A DNA stretch of 64,000 bases from Thalassia testudinum (lineage: Eukaryota > Streptophyta > Magnoliopsida > Alismatales > Hydrocharitaceae), in contig JAZHRO010000002.1 of NCBI GenBank assembly GCA_037157565.1, positions 31,454,501 to 31,518,500 of the forward strand. Direction: 5' to 3'. Below, piece after piece: positions 11,775 through 22,456 of the stretch (position 1 is its first letter; each line of letters opens with the position of its first letter). The notes below the pieces were generated by a model. It was not told the origin of the DNA, searched no databases, and worked only from the letters and a program-made list of their open reading frames with translations. The translations under genes were made by a program, and so were the position numbers.

Positions 11775-13690
11775 TACCCCCATGCCTAAATCTTGCTAGT
11801 CCCTAGCAAATGTGAGACTAAATTATTCATAGAAGGGTCCCTAAGGGATTGATTATTTTATCAAGTGTATGCCTAGAGATTTTTCTCCTTTTTATTTTCA
11901 TCCTATGCTCTAGAAATCCAGACAATCATGAAAGTGTAGCTATGTAGCTTTTGCAACGGATTCAAGCAAAAAACTAGTTCACCTCTAAAGCCTGTACTTG
12001 ACCCGTAGTAAAAATTCTAGCGGGATAGGCAAACTTCTTCCCTTGGGGTATTCAAGATATTCTATGAATTTCAACCAGCTTTAAGCTTAGGTAGAGAATC
12101 TTAGAGGGAAAAGATTATATATTTGGTGGCTCACTCTCGACTGGTGCTACATAGAGATTAGTATTATAGAGTCTAGATTCCCAAATTATTAAGTAACTCA
12201 ACTCAGAGAAAGATGAGAAAAAGTTTGCTCTATTTTGGTTCCTTTGTATTCATTCTCTCTTTTTCTTTTTCTTAAAGCTCACAATCTCACCAGATTTACA
12301 CATATGACCTGTATTTGGTGGTCTCACTTGGCATTAACACTTTAATTGAGATTTTATAACTCTAACACTAAGTCAGAATTCCTCAGCTAGTATTCGGGCG
12401 GTCAGAAACACAAGAAAGGTGGGTTAAGGAAATATTTGGTGGATCTCAAATTTATTTGGTGGTATTGCCTCAATGCAACTGAAATAAACACAAAATATTT
12501 ACTCTTTTTTTCTTTGCTTTTTCTAATTTTTTCATCATTTTTTTTTCTAATCAACGCAACACAACTAGCACACATCCATGAATTTTGTTGAGGAGGCATT
12601 ATGAGGGATTGGTGGTACTCAAGAGACATTAGGTGGCTTATTTGGTAGAAGTGCCTGTTCACGGCACCGGGGGAGACAGGTAGGACGGTGTATTTCTGAT
12701 CTTGACATCAATACCCCCCTTTAGCTGAGGATTCCATAAAGAATGGTCGTAACCATCCACCTTAGCCCTAGTTTTATGAAAACTTGCTCTCCGCATATTT
12801 ACCTTATTTGGTGGCTCTCAAAATTTCATACAAAAATGTACACGCAGGAACCGAGAGCAAAAACTATGCCTTATCTCTGAGTATCATCACCTAATTATCT
12901 AGGATTCCTTGCACTAATCTTAGAGCACCAGCACACTCTACTCTCATTTCACACTATTTGGTGGATTTTTGGAAGAAAATCTGCCTGACTCCCAAAACAC
13001 TGTCCAGGCATTCAGGAAAAGAAGCACTACCTCTTCTCGACAGACTAAAGACATTTATCAGCCTTCACCGTAAATCCAATGCAAATTCTACGTGTGTGTG
13101 AAAAGTTGTACTATATTCCAGATTACAGGAATCAACTAGAGGATAAAATTCCTAATGAATTCTCTTAATAAGATAATATTATTCATGGATGCACTATGTA
13201 TATATGCTATAAACAAATAACTTCTTATATTCGTACTTCATGAAATTTCCCTTTCAGTTACATTCAGCTTGACCCTAAATTTAGAACAAGAGGTGAGTGG
13301 GTGAGTTGGAAGTGGCTGTTGCGGATGATTTGTAGCTCCAATGCGAGCATTGGAGGTGGAGTCGGTTGTGCTTTTATTTAGGGTCCTAAAATACATTTGA
13401 CATGCAACTCTGAGGTTTTCCTAAATGTTGGCATAATAATTTTTAGTTTTGTCTTATCTACCCCCCCATGCCTAAGTTCTTGCATGTCCTCATGCATGAA
13501 TATAAACGAAAATAAATACAGCAGTGAGTAAGTGGGTAGAGATCACCTGGAATTGCTCCTGAAATTTTAACATTCAGCATCGGCCAACCTGACAGTATGC
13601 AATATGCAAGAGAAATATGCTTGAAAGAAAAATATGCTATGTATAAAAATGGTTATGTATAAATGATGGTAGAATGCTATCTATACGTGC
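11775..13690 (-). other. E1 noncoding 3' region with two PPTs and repeated decamer
   Basis: The 3' PPT (11775-11788) abuts the LTR, and a second purine tract lies at 13461-13475. Between them the plus strand carries six exact copies of TATTTGGTGG (12120, 12312, 12433, 12453, 12805, 12955) and one variant (12639). No ORF of note. The palindrome and box module found in E0, E2 and E3 was not recognised here. Confidence 0.7.
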
Positions 13691-13699
13691 TGAGTTTAA

Positions 13700-16145
13700 C
13701 ACCTCCAGCTGGGTGAGAACTTACTCAGATATCCTCGATAAGATGAATGAGTTTGTCAGCTGGAGGAGGTTCCTAGGCCATGAATGGCTTGAGGCGTTGG
13801 CCATTTATCGTAGATACATGCCCAGATTTTGGGTCCCTGATTTGGACCACCCTATTAGGATATGGGTGAATCACAACATATGGGCCAGTCCACTTGGACT
13901 TGAGCTTCCCTGAAAAAGGTTTCAGTCACGAATCAAACAACCAGACTTACTGGTTGGGCGTGAATGCTTTCCTCCGGATGTGGCAGTCATGAAAGGCCTT
14001 GGTCTTGTCCTTGTATATCAATGCATTCTCATAGGCCTCCCACCAGATCTCTTCTAATTCGCTGAGTTGGAGTTTTTGTTCTTGACCTCCCTCATCGAGG
14101 TCAAGGTTACATTTTCACACAGCCCAAAAGGCATAGTGTTCCAGCTCTATAGGAAGGTGACAGGCCTTGCCATATACCATACGATATGGTGACATTCCTA
14201 GTGGGGCCTTGTACGTAGTCTGATATGCCCAGAGTGCATCAACTAATTTATCAAACTAGTCCTTCCTGTCTAGTCTAACTATCTTCTGGAGAATCATATT
14301 GATCTAACGGTTAGACACTTCAGCCTGCCCATTGGTCTGAAGGTGATACAGGGTGGCTATACGGTGTTGTACCCCATATTTCTTTAATAATGACCTGAAG
14401 TTGGCGTGGATGAAGTGGCTTCCCCTGTCGCTAATCAGAGCATGGGGTATTCCGAATCTCGTGAAGATGTATTCCTGTACGAAAGAAATGATGGTCTTAT
14501 GATTAGCCCGTCTCGCCGGGATGGCCTCGACCTACTTCAAGACATAGTCAATAGCTAATAATATGTATTCTAAGCCCTGAGAGTTCGGAAAAGGGCCCAT
14601 AAAATCGATGCCCCAGACATCGACAACTTCTACAACCATGATGGGCTAGAGTGGCATCATGTCTCTCCTGGTCATAGAACCGACCGACTGGCATCATTTA
14701 CAGTGTTGGGCATATTCGTGTGTATCTCTGAAAATAGTTGGCTAGAAAAATCCCGACTGCAAACTTTTTACAGAAGTTTTCCATCTCGAGAAATGACCAC
14801 CTCAAGCATCGTTGTGGCAAAAAGATAACACACTGGGGATCTTAGAATTTGGGATGCATCTTCAAACAATTTGATCTGCTCCAATGCAGAAGTGCAGTGG
14901 GTAATCCCAGTGGTAGAATTTGGCCTCCGCAGTAAATTTGAGTTTCTAGTCCTTGGATAGGCTCGCAGGAATCTTGCCTGCGGCAAGATAGTTTGCGATA
15001 TCCGCGTACAAGGGGAACTCAACAAAGTGAACTGCCAAAAGGGATTCATCCGGAAATTGGTCATGGATAAGCAGGGAATAAGGAATGTGGGCTGGGTCTA
15101 GTCTGGATAGGTGATCTACCACAACATTCTACTTTCCAACTTTGTTGCGGATTTCAATATCAAATCTTGCAATAGAAGGATCCATCTGATGAGTCGGGCT
15201 TGGCATCCTTCTTTGCCAATAAATGCTAGAGGGCGGAGTGGTCAATGAAGATGATAACTTTGGGCCTTAATAGATAAGATCTGAATTTCTCCAACCCGAA
15301 TACTACTGCTAGCAGTTCTTTCTCGGTGATAGTATAATTGCGCTGAGCCTCATTCAGCGTCTTGCTAGCATAGTATATGACAAAAGGTTGTTTCTCCCAA
15401 CACTTGCCTAAAATAGCACCGACGGCGAAATCAGAAGCGTCTCACATCATCTCAAAATCAAGGAACTAGTCGGGTGGTTTGAGAATCAAGGAATCAGAGA
15501 CAGCGCTTCGTAAAGTCTTGAAGGCACTTAGACACGAGGTGTCAAATTTGAATGGTGCATCAGCAACAAGGAGGTTTGTCAAAGGTCGTGCAATTTTTGA
15601 GAAATCATGTATAAATCTCTGATAGAGGCCAATGTGACCCAAGAATGATCTAATCTGCTTGATCGAGCTAGGTGGCGGTAAGTGGGAAATAATATCAGAT
15701 TTAGCTCGATCGACCTCGAGTCCATTTTTAGAGATCCTATGCCCTAGTACTATGCCATCCCTCGCCATGAAAAGGCTTTTCTCCTAGGATAGTACTAGGT
15801 TTACCTCAATACACCATTTCAGGATTTTGGTGAGGTTATCAAGACAAGATGTGAAATCATCTCCGAAAATGGAGAAGTCATCCATGAACACCACATAGTC
15901 CTCAATCATGTTAGAGAAGATGGCCATCATACAATGCTGAAATGTTGCTGGTGCATTGCAGAGGCCAAAGGGCATCTGCTTGAAAGCGAATGTTCCAAAG
16001 GGGCATGTGAATGTGGTCTTATCTTGATCTTTCGAGCTAATCGTTACTTGATTATACCTAGAGTATCCATCCACAAAGCAAAAGAAACTACGTCTGACTA
16101 ACCGTTCCAAGATCTGATCAATGAAAGGCAAAGGAAAGTGATCCT
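13700..16145 (-). pseudogene. E1 pol pseudogene: RT, RNase H and integrase
   Basis: Minus-strand fragments in changing frames read as the RT palm ([28 protein letters not shown]; 15784-16145), the connection to RNase H (around 15466-15770), RNase H with [12 protein letters not shown] (near 15440) and [12 protein letters not shown] (near 15320), and integrase. The integrase acidic triad can be seen in WGIDFMGPF (near 14605), [10 protein letters not shown] (near 14430) and [10 protein letters not shown] (near 14330). Several stops and frameshifts make it nonfunctional. RT is cut at its KDHFP motif by S2, with AAGGAT present on both sides. Confidence 0.85.
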
Positions 16146-16863
16146 TGACGAGTTGATTTTCGCTTTCGAAAAAGATGATTAAGATGATTTGTCGTTGTCT
16201 TTCTAAGTGGTGGAAAATCGCTAATCAAAATAATAAAAATAACCACTCAATTAGGAGCGGATCGTATCCACAGGGAGACAATGACCTATTTAAAACTCAC
16301 GATAATTAAAAATTATTATTCACAAATGATTTCCTCAAGAAATTGTGTCGAAAAATAGCGTAGATATGGGTTTAAATAAAAGTGTAAGTTGAAATTGCAT
16401 TTAAGCCAAATAGGAGGGGGGTTCAATGTAATGTGTACCACAATAAAATAAGAATAAAATCCTCACAATGTCACTTAAATGTAATTACGAATTAAGCTTC
16501 TCCTATAGCAAAAATCTTCCAAGGATTGAATGAAAACCCACTTAGATTAAGGTTAAGAAATTGATTTGATTAATAAGCTAAATAATGAAGGGGGTTCTCA
16601 TAAAATCACCATAATAATGAAATCAGAAAAATGAAGTGGCAATGGCATATGATGGTAATAACTAATGCAAGTTTCACTGTGTAAAAATAAGGGATTTCTT
16701 CCGCATGTCTGTGTGCGAGGGGGGAATGTCCGGAGGTACCAAGCACGGAGGAAGATCTCTAGATCGAGGGCTTCGTGATGGCGGTCGTGGCAAAGCACGA
16801 GGTGGCCGAAGCCGGCTAGACAGAGTTGTGGTGAAGTTGGGTTCCGACGGCTACTAGAGCTGT

Positions 16864-17072
16864 TGGAGGACGTGCGCTACGCGTGGGCGAAGCGACTGGC
16901 GGGCACTGGAGGACACGTGCTGTGCGTGAGCGAAGCAGCTGGAGGGCGCTGGAGGATGCACACTGCACGCGGGCAGAGCGGTTGGAGGTGCTCTGTTGCT
17001 GCTGGAGTAGCTCTTGGAGGGGCTGCGGGTGGAGGTGCAGCACGCTCTGCATGCGGGCGGAGTGGCTGCTAT
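16864..17072 (+). repeat. 43-bp minisatellite in S2
   Basis: Three head-to-tail 43-bp units start at 16864, 16907 and 16950, each opening TGGAGGA. A degenerate stretch follows, then a further unit from about 17030. It is GC-rich, unlike the surrounding AT-rich LTR. Confidence 0.75.
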
Positions 17073-17179
17073 AGCATGCGTGGGAGAGGGTTGGTGGGCA
17101 GCAAGGGCGTGCGATTACTGCTGCGAGCGTCGACAGTGCACTACAGGGAGTGCGACACGCGTAGGAGGCGAGTGGGTGC

Positions 17180-18961
17180 TGATGAGAACCTCATCATGAA
17201 CCTTAACTAGCACATTTTAACCTAAATAAGTATACAAAAGCTCCTATGAAACCTAAGGGTAAGCCTAAATTAGAGAATTATAAATTTGAGTATAAAGCAA
17301 TTCACATGGGGTAAAACTACAATTTTACCAATGCGGTACACAAATGGGATTTCTAAGGGTCTAAACACAGGTCAAATGGCTTAATAGGATAGAAAGTGGG
17401 ATGATTTGATCTGAAAAGGGTTATAGCAGCTTCTAGGAATTAAATGACATTTTGTAACCCTAAAACAAACCCGCTTTAATTCACGAAGCTCCAGGAAAGA
17501 TAAAAATCAATTAGACCCTCTAAAATTCATGAAAAAATATCCCCTAGAGTTTATAACCTTTAATTTGGCCATTAGAACCTATCTTGACCTAGATTGAGAA
17601 CCATACCTAATTTTTGACCAAATCTAGGTTTTTGTGCAAATTGACTGGTCAAATATGGTCAAACCTAAAATCCAACTTCACCATTTGATTCCTTAGGTCC
17701 AAATTAGGGTTATATCAAAATTTAGACCTAAGGAAAGTTTGCCTTGACCTACTTTACAAATTGGTCCTCAGTAATTATTTTCTGACCCTTAACTTTTTGA
17801 ACTTTTGCATTCACCGCCATTACTGCCGAGCTTGGAGCAAGCTTGCTAGCAGCTCCAGGCCTCTGTAGTCCCAGGTGGGAGTTCCAGGACATGAGGAAGA
17901 GATTCACGCACGACCCCAGGTCTCTAATCAAAGGCGCAAGCCTCATGTATCACTGCAATCGCGAGGATTTCTGCTACGAGCGACGGCACGAAATTTAGGT
18001 GGGACATTTAGTCCCACCTCGGAAATCCTTGAAGCGCCGCAGTCGAATAAATTGAAAAAGGTGCATTTGCCTTATCGCCTTTGATACACAGGGGTCAGGT
18101 CCCTCGCCTATGCTCGCACCTGCCGTCTCCCGCGCTCACGCCCTGCGGGCCTGGGCCGAACCCAATTACCCAACCAAGCACTCCTCGCGCACCACCCACG
18201 CCGGTGCACCTGGTCCCAGGCATGTTACCCGACTTGCTTACCCAATTAAGGCTTTGGGAGTAAACCCTGGAGTGAATTTCAAAGAGAGAGAGAGACGCGG
18301 GGTGAGTAGGGGGTCAGGTTTTGCCTAACCTTGTAATGTGTAGAGATGCAGGAGAAGAAGAAAGGAGGAGGAGCAGCTGAGGGCTTAGCTGCAGAAGTTG
18401 AAGAAGAAGGAGGAGGGAGCGCAGTAGAGAGAAGAAGAGATGCGGCTGAAGAGAAGAGAAGGAGAAGTAGCCAAGAGCTACAACAGAAGGAGCTGAAGAA
18501 GAAAGCCAAAGGAAAAGAAAAGAAAAGAGGAGGAAAGCCTGCCGCATAGAGGAAAGGAAGAAAGAAGAAGAAGGCCGAGTAGAGAAGAGAAGAAGAAGAA
18601 GCCAAGAGGAGAACCTGCAAAGGCACTGTAGCAAGAGGCAGATAAGGCGTCTGATTCAAAGAATCAAACATCTGAGAAAGAATAGGCAGAGAAAGAAGAG
18701 AAGGAAGAGAGAAGTGGAGAAGAAAGAAAGAAAGAAAGAAAGAAAAAAAAAAGGATTTTTGTTCCCTCTCTCTTTAATTTTTGTAAAGTAGTATATTATA
18801 GTAAATTGTGAATTTTTATGCTTCTAGAATTAATTTTGCTTTCTGAGTTTGACCTTGGAACATTCTAAATTTCGAGTAATAAATTAAAATAAACTGATCA
18901 TCGTTTTTCGCAACATACTACAACGAACATATCTTTAAAACACCTTGAACGATGACCGTTA
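17180..18961 (+). mobile_element. 5' LTR of E2, internally deleted
   Basis: 1782 bp, against about 2.8 kb for the right copy. At about 17810 it jumps from sequence matching 27519 to sequence matching 28534, losing about 1 kb that holds the TATA region (CTATTTAAG near 27824). It ends TTA rather than TCA. The downstream part is strikingly purine-rich (18340-18750) and ends in a GAAA microsatellite at 18722-18745. A 9-bp hairpin lies at 17997-18019. Confidence 0.88.
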
Positions 18962-18966
18962 GTTTT

Positions 18967-18983
18967 TGGCGCTGTTGTCGGGG
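18967..18983 (+). other. E2 primer-binding site, tRNA-Asp type
   Basis: TGGCGCTGTTGTCGGGG matches the complement of the tRNA-Asp(GUC) 3' end with two mismatches, five bases after the LTR end. It primes minus-strand DNA synthesis. Confidence 0.85.
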
Positions 18984-19909
18984 AGCAATAGACATTCTAG
19001 AAGCTATTAAATCATAATTTCTGATTGGCTACTGACTTAAACTCTCTCTTGTTGTGCAGGTACAGGAAGGCAAAGAAGGAATAAGCAGCTGCATAACAAC
19101 CACACCAAGGGACAGGTAATCTTCTATCCTCTTTTTAAAGCCCCTTAAATTCTAAAGAGGAAGAAGAAAAAGAAAAGCAATCTAGGGATTACCTGTCTTT
19201 TATACATAGTAAATCACAAGAGTTGCCTGCTTTTTAATTTCAACATATTCTATCTGCATATCCATTAAGGGTAATTAAGGCTAAAACCTTCTTGCTTGAG
19301 CCCTAGTTACCTAATCCTAAGGCAACTAACTGGACCAATTAGAGCCAACCTAAGACTCAAAGCTAGGGTTTTAGAGACACACCTTCTAATCAAGAACTAA
19401 AAATTCCCAAAAGAAGTGTGCCTAAGCCATTGCTTGAAAAGATCTATTAAGAGAAACCCTAAGCAATCTGGCTCTTAAGTCACTTGAACCTTAAAAGACA
19501 GGACCTAATAAGCTCTCACAGGAACTAATAGGTGAAGTTTATCCCTTGGATCAACCAACCTTTAAATTAGGTCACTTTTTGCATAGAAAAGGATAAAGTT
19601 CAAGTGAAACCCTAAGCACCTTGATCCTAATTAAAAGTGGTAGACTTAAGAGGTCAAGGTCCCCATTCTGGTCTACCTGGAATCTCAGTGATAAGAGAGG
19701 TTGGGTGGGGGAAACCCTGTAACCCGTGCGGGTGCTCTACCGTGTAGGGGTCTTCGCAGGACTCACCCTCTCTGGCTGCCTAGGTAATTCTCAGGTGGAC
19801 GACCTTCTGATTAAGGGGTATCATTTGCCCCAAACCTCTATAGTCACCCAACATTTTGGGTGTCTTGATTGGGTCCAGCACCTGCTAAACTCGTCCAATC
19901 TATCAGTGC
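18984..19909 (+). other. E2 leader
   Basis: Noncoding. An exon-like segment (19060-19115) is bounded by TTGTTGTGCAG and by CAG|GTAATC. A hairpin, CACCCAA-CATT-TTGGGTG (19845-19862), sits 48 nt before the gag ATG. The stretch 19680-19900 is well conserved with E3 (39465-39700), suggesting function, for example in packaging or translation. Confidence 0.65.
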
Positions 19910-22456
19910 ATGTTTGGTAGGAGGTCCTTGAAACCTCCTCTAGAAATTCACTCTCCCCGAGGTCAAGCCTCGGTACCCTTGTTTGTACAACAACCTCTTT
20001 ACATAGACCTCTCTTCTGATTCTGAACCCAATTCCCCTTATTCTTCCACCATGGCTCAGCCTGTTGAAGAAGAGAATAATCTTGAGCACCAGCTCCAGCG
20101 ACTCAATGATCTCTTCCAAAACTTCATGAACCCACCGCAGCGTCCCATGATGCGGAATCACTATAATCCCGCTGCGGTGGCAATTGAGCCTCGAGTCAGA
20201 ATCCCGATTGGAGGACTTGATTCCAAATTGAAGCCCAACATGATCCACACCATACCTAAATTCTATGGGCTTAACTCTAAAGACCCCTTCCAGCACATCA
20301 AACAGCTTAAGCATCTGGCCCAAACTTTCAGGTCAGATGCACAGAATTGGGATATCTTACTCATGAAGATGTTCTCTTTCTCCCTTATGGACAAGGCAGC
20401 CCATTGGTATCAGACACAGACCCGCCCGTTCAACACTTGGGAAGAACTTCAGTCCGAGTTTTTGAAGTTCTTCCCCGTAGGTCGGACAAACATCTTGCGC
20501 CATTAGATTACTCACTTCGCGCAACAGATGGGAGAACCTCTTCATGAGGCATGGGATCGTTTTCAGGATCTCATGAGAAAGTGCCCCCATCACGGAGACA
20601 AGTCCAATATTTTTACCAGGGACTCTGTGAAAATATTAGACTGTTCGTCAATGCAACTTGCTGAGGGAATATCATGGGTCAACATGAAGACACCGTGTGG
20701 GAGATTCTTGAGAATGTGTGAGAACTCCATCAACAATGACTCCATGGGACTATTCGACTCGATGAATACCCGCGTAGTGACAAACCTTAGGGGAGCACAC
20801 GAGACGCAGGGCCTGTCTGCATCAATCGACCTAGAATTAATGGCCAGTCGATTGGACAAGGTCTCTATTATTAAGAAGAAGGTGGATGAGCTGACTCAGC
20901 ATTTGCAGCGAGCCACCTCTGCGTAGAACTCCTTCGCACAGCCCCCTCCCGCATGGGAAACTGTGCAGAACATTTTCCACCAACCTTCTCCTAGGATGGA
21001 CTCGTATCCACCCCCATTTGACTCCAGAACCGGAGGTACCTCTGATCCTTTCTATTCTTGCTGGGGGAGCCCTACTCCCCCATTCTCCGATTTTTCTGAG
21101 GCTCCTCAGACCTGCGAGGACCTCAACGCCATCCAGAATGAACCATTTTCCAACACCTACAATCCTGGATGGCGAAACCATCCCAATTTCCAGTGGGCGG
21201 GAAATTCTCAGAATCCGAGACCACCTTTTCAGCCCCATCCACAAGCCCCTCATCCTTATTAGCCGCCTCAGCCTCGGCCCAACCCCACCTATCCATCCGG
21301 TCCCAACCAAGATCAAATATCCCTTATCCTCCAGACTTTGGCTGACATTCAGAGAATGAATGCGGCTATCCAAAAGCAACACAAGGACGAAATCACAGAG
21401 GTCCTCAACTAACTTGCCCAGTTGGCAAATTCTCGCCAACTAGGCACACTTCCTTCTCAGCCTCTTCCTAACCCAAATAGTGTGCCGACCCAGCGGCGCG
21501 CTATGAACCCAAACCTGGGCCAAGCACACTTGGTCTATCAGGCCCCTTCTATTCTTTCACCTGACGGGATGGAAGCTTCAACCTCCTATGCGGGTTACCA
21601 ACAGCAGCAGCCCATCCTATCAACTCCTAACCAGAACCAAGTAGGAATAAATTCTGTAACAACCCGTAGTGGTAAGGCAACACAAGATCCACCTTATCCA
21701 GACCACTCCAAGCCTAGTAGTGACCCAAACCCTAGGACAGTCATCCAGGATGTTCCTATCCCTATCCCAGATCAAAAACCTGGACCTATCCTAGAGGAAC
21801 CAACCAAGGTTCCATTTCCCTAGTCCTTGACCAAAGGAAAGTGGACAACTAAACCCGTGTCTCCTAAGGAGGACCTGATCAAGCTCTTTGAGCAGGTCCA
21901 AATAAACATCCCCTTGATGGATGAGATCCGCCACGTACCAGCTTACGCACGATTCTTGAAGAATGTGTGTACACCTTAGCGTAAGCCGAGAACCAAGAGT
22001 GGAAGTCTAATTGTACTGTCAAAGCAAGCCAGCACTGTAATCCTGAGTAGACTCCCACCCAAGGCAAAAGACCCAGGCACTCCCCTGATTTCATGTAAGA
22101 TCGGTGAAACCCAGTTTGATAGAACATTATTGGACCTAGGTGCCTCCATAAACTTGATACCCACATCCCTACTTAACCATCTAGAAGAATCTGAGCTAAA
22201 ATCGACCGAGGTGACATTGCAGTTAGCAGATCGATCTATCAAGTCACCTAAGGGAATCCTTGAGGATGTTATTGTTAGGGTGCGGGATTTCTACTTCCCC
22301 GTAGATTTCATAGTCTTAGATATGGATGCACCTGAAAATCCAAGGGATACACCAATCATATTAGGAAGACCTTTTCTAGCCACTGTAAGGGCCAACATAA
22401 GTTGTGAAGAGGGCCAAATAGAACTGAAATTTTTGGAATCAGACTCTCAAAATTGA
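19910..22456 (+). pseudogene. E2 gag-protease pseudogene
   Basis: It starts MFGRRSLKPPLEIHSPRGQ like E3. The gag domain (GLNSKDPFQHIKQLKHLAQTF to WEELQSEFLKFFPVGRTN) occupies about 20220-20500. A linker rich in P, N and Q follows, then protease with [12 protein letters not shown] around 22127-22165 and IILGRPFL near 22355. Stops include TAG after FPVGRTNILRH (CAG in E3) and one near 20924. A further TAG at 21260-21262 lies at exactly the same codon as in E3. A short deletion after KCPHHG removes part of gag. It is nonfunctional. Confidence 0.88.

Noticed and set aside
13674..13913. Plus-strand ORF of 79 codons
   Set aside because: It is antisense to the E1 integrase C-terminal region.
18011..18021. 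GTCCCACCTCG, close to the plant snRNA upstream element RTCCCACATCG
   Set aside because: One mismatch, no TATA at the right distance and no snRNA-like sequence; the right LTR copy differs further. It is better explained as one arm of the hairpin.
18346..18549. K/E-rich ORF in the purine-rich part of the E2 LTR
   Set aside because: It is a by-product of GAA/GGA repeats; the opposite strand also gives L/S-rich frames, and there is no conserved start or domain.
20837..21439. Minus-strand ORF of 200 codons
   Set aside because: It is antisense to E2 gag and protease-linker sequence; its counterpart at 40714-41346 is likewise antisense to E3 gag.
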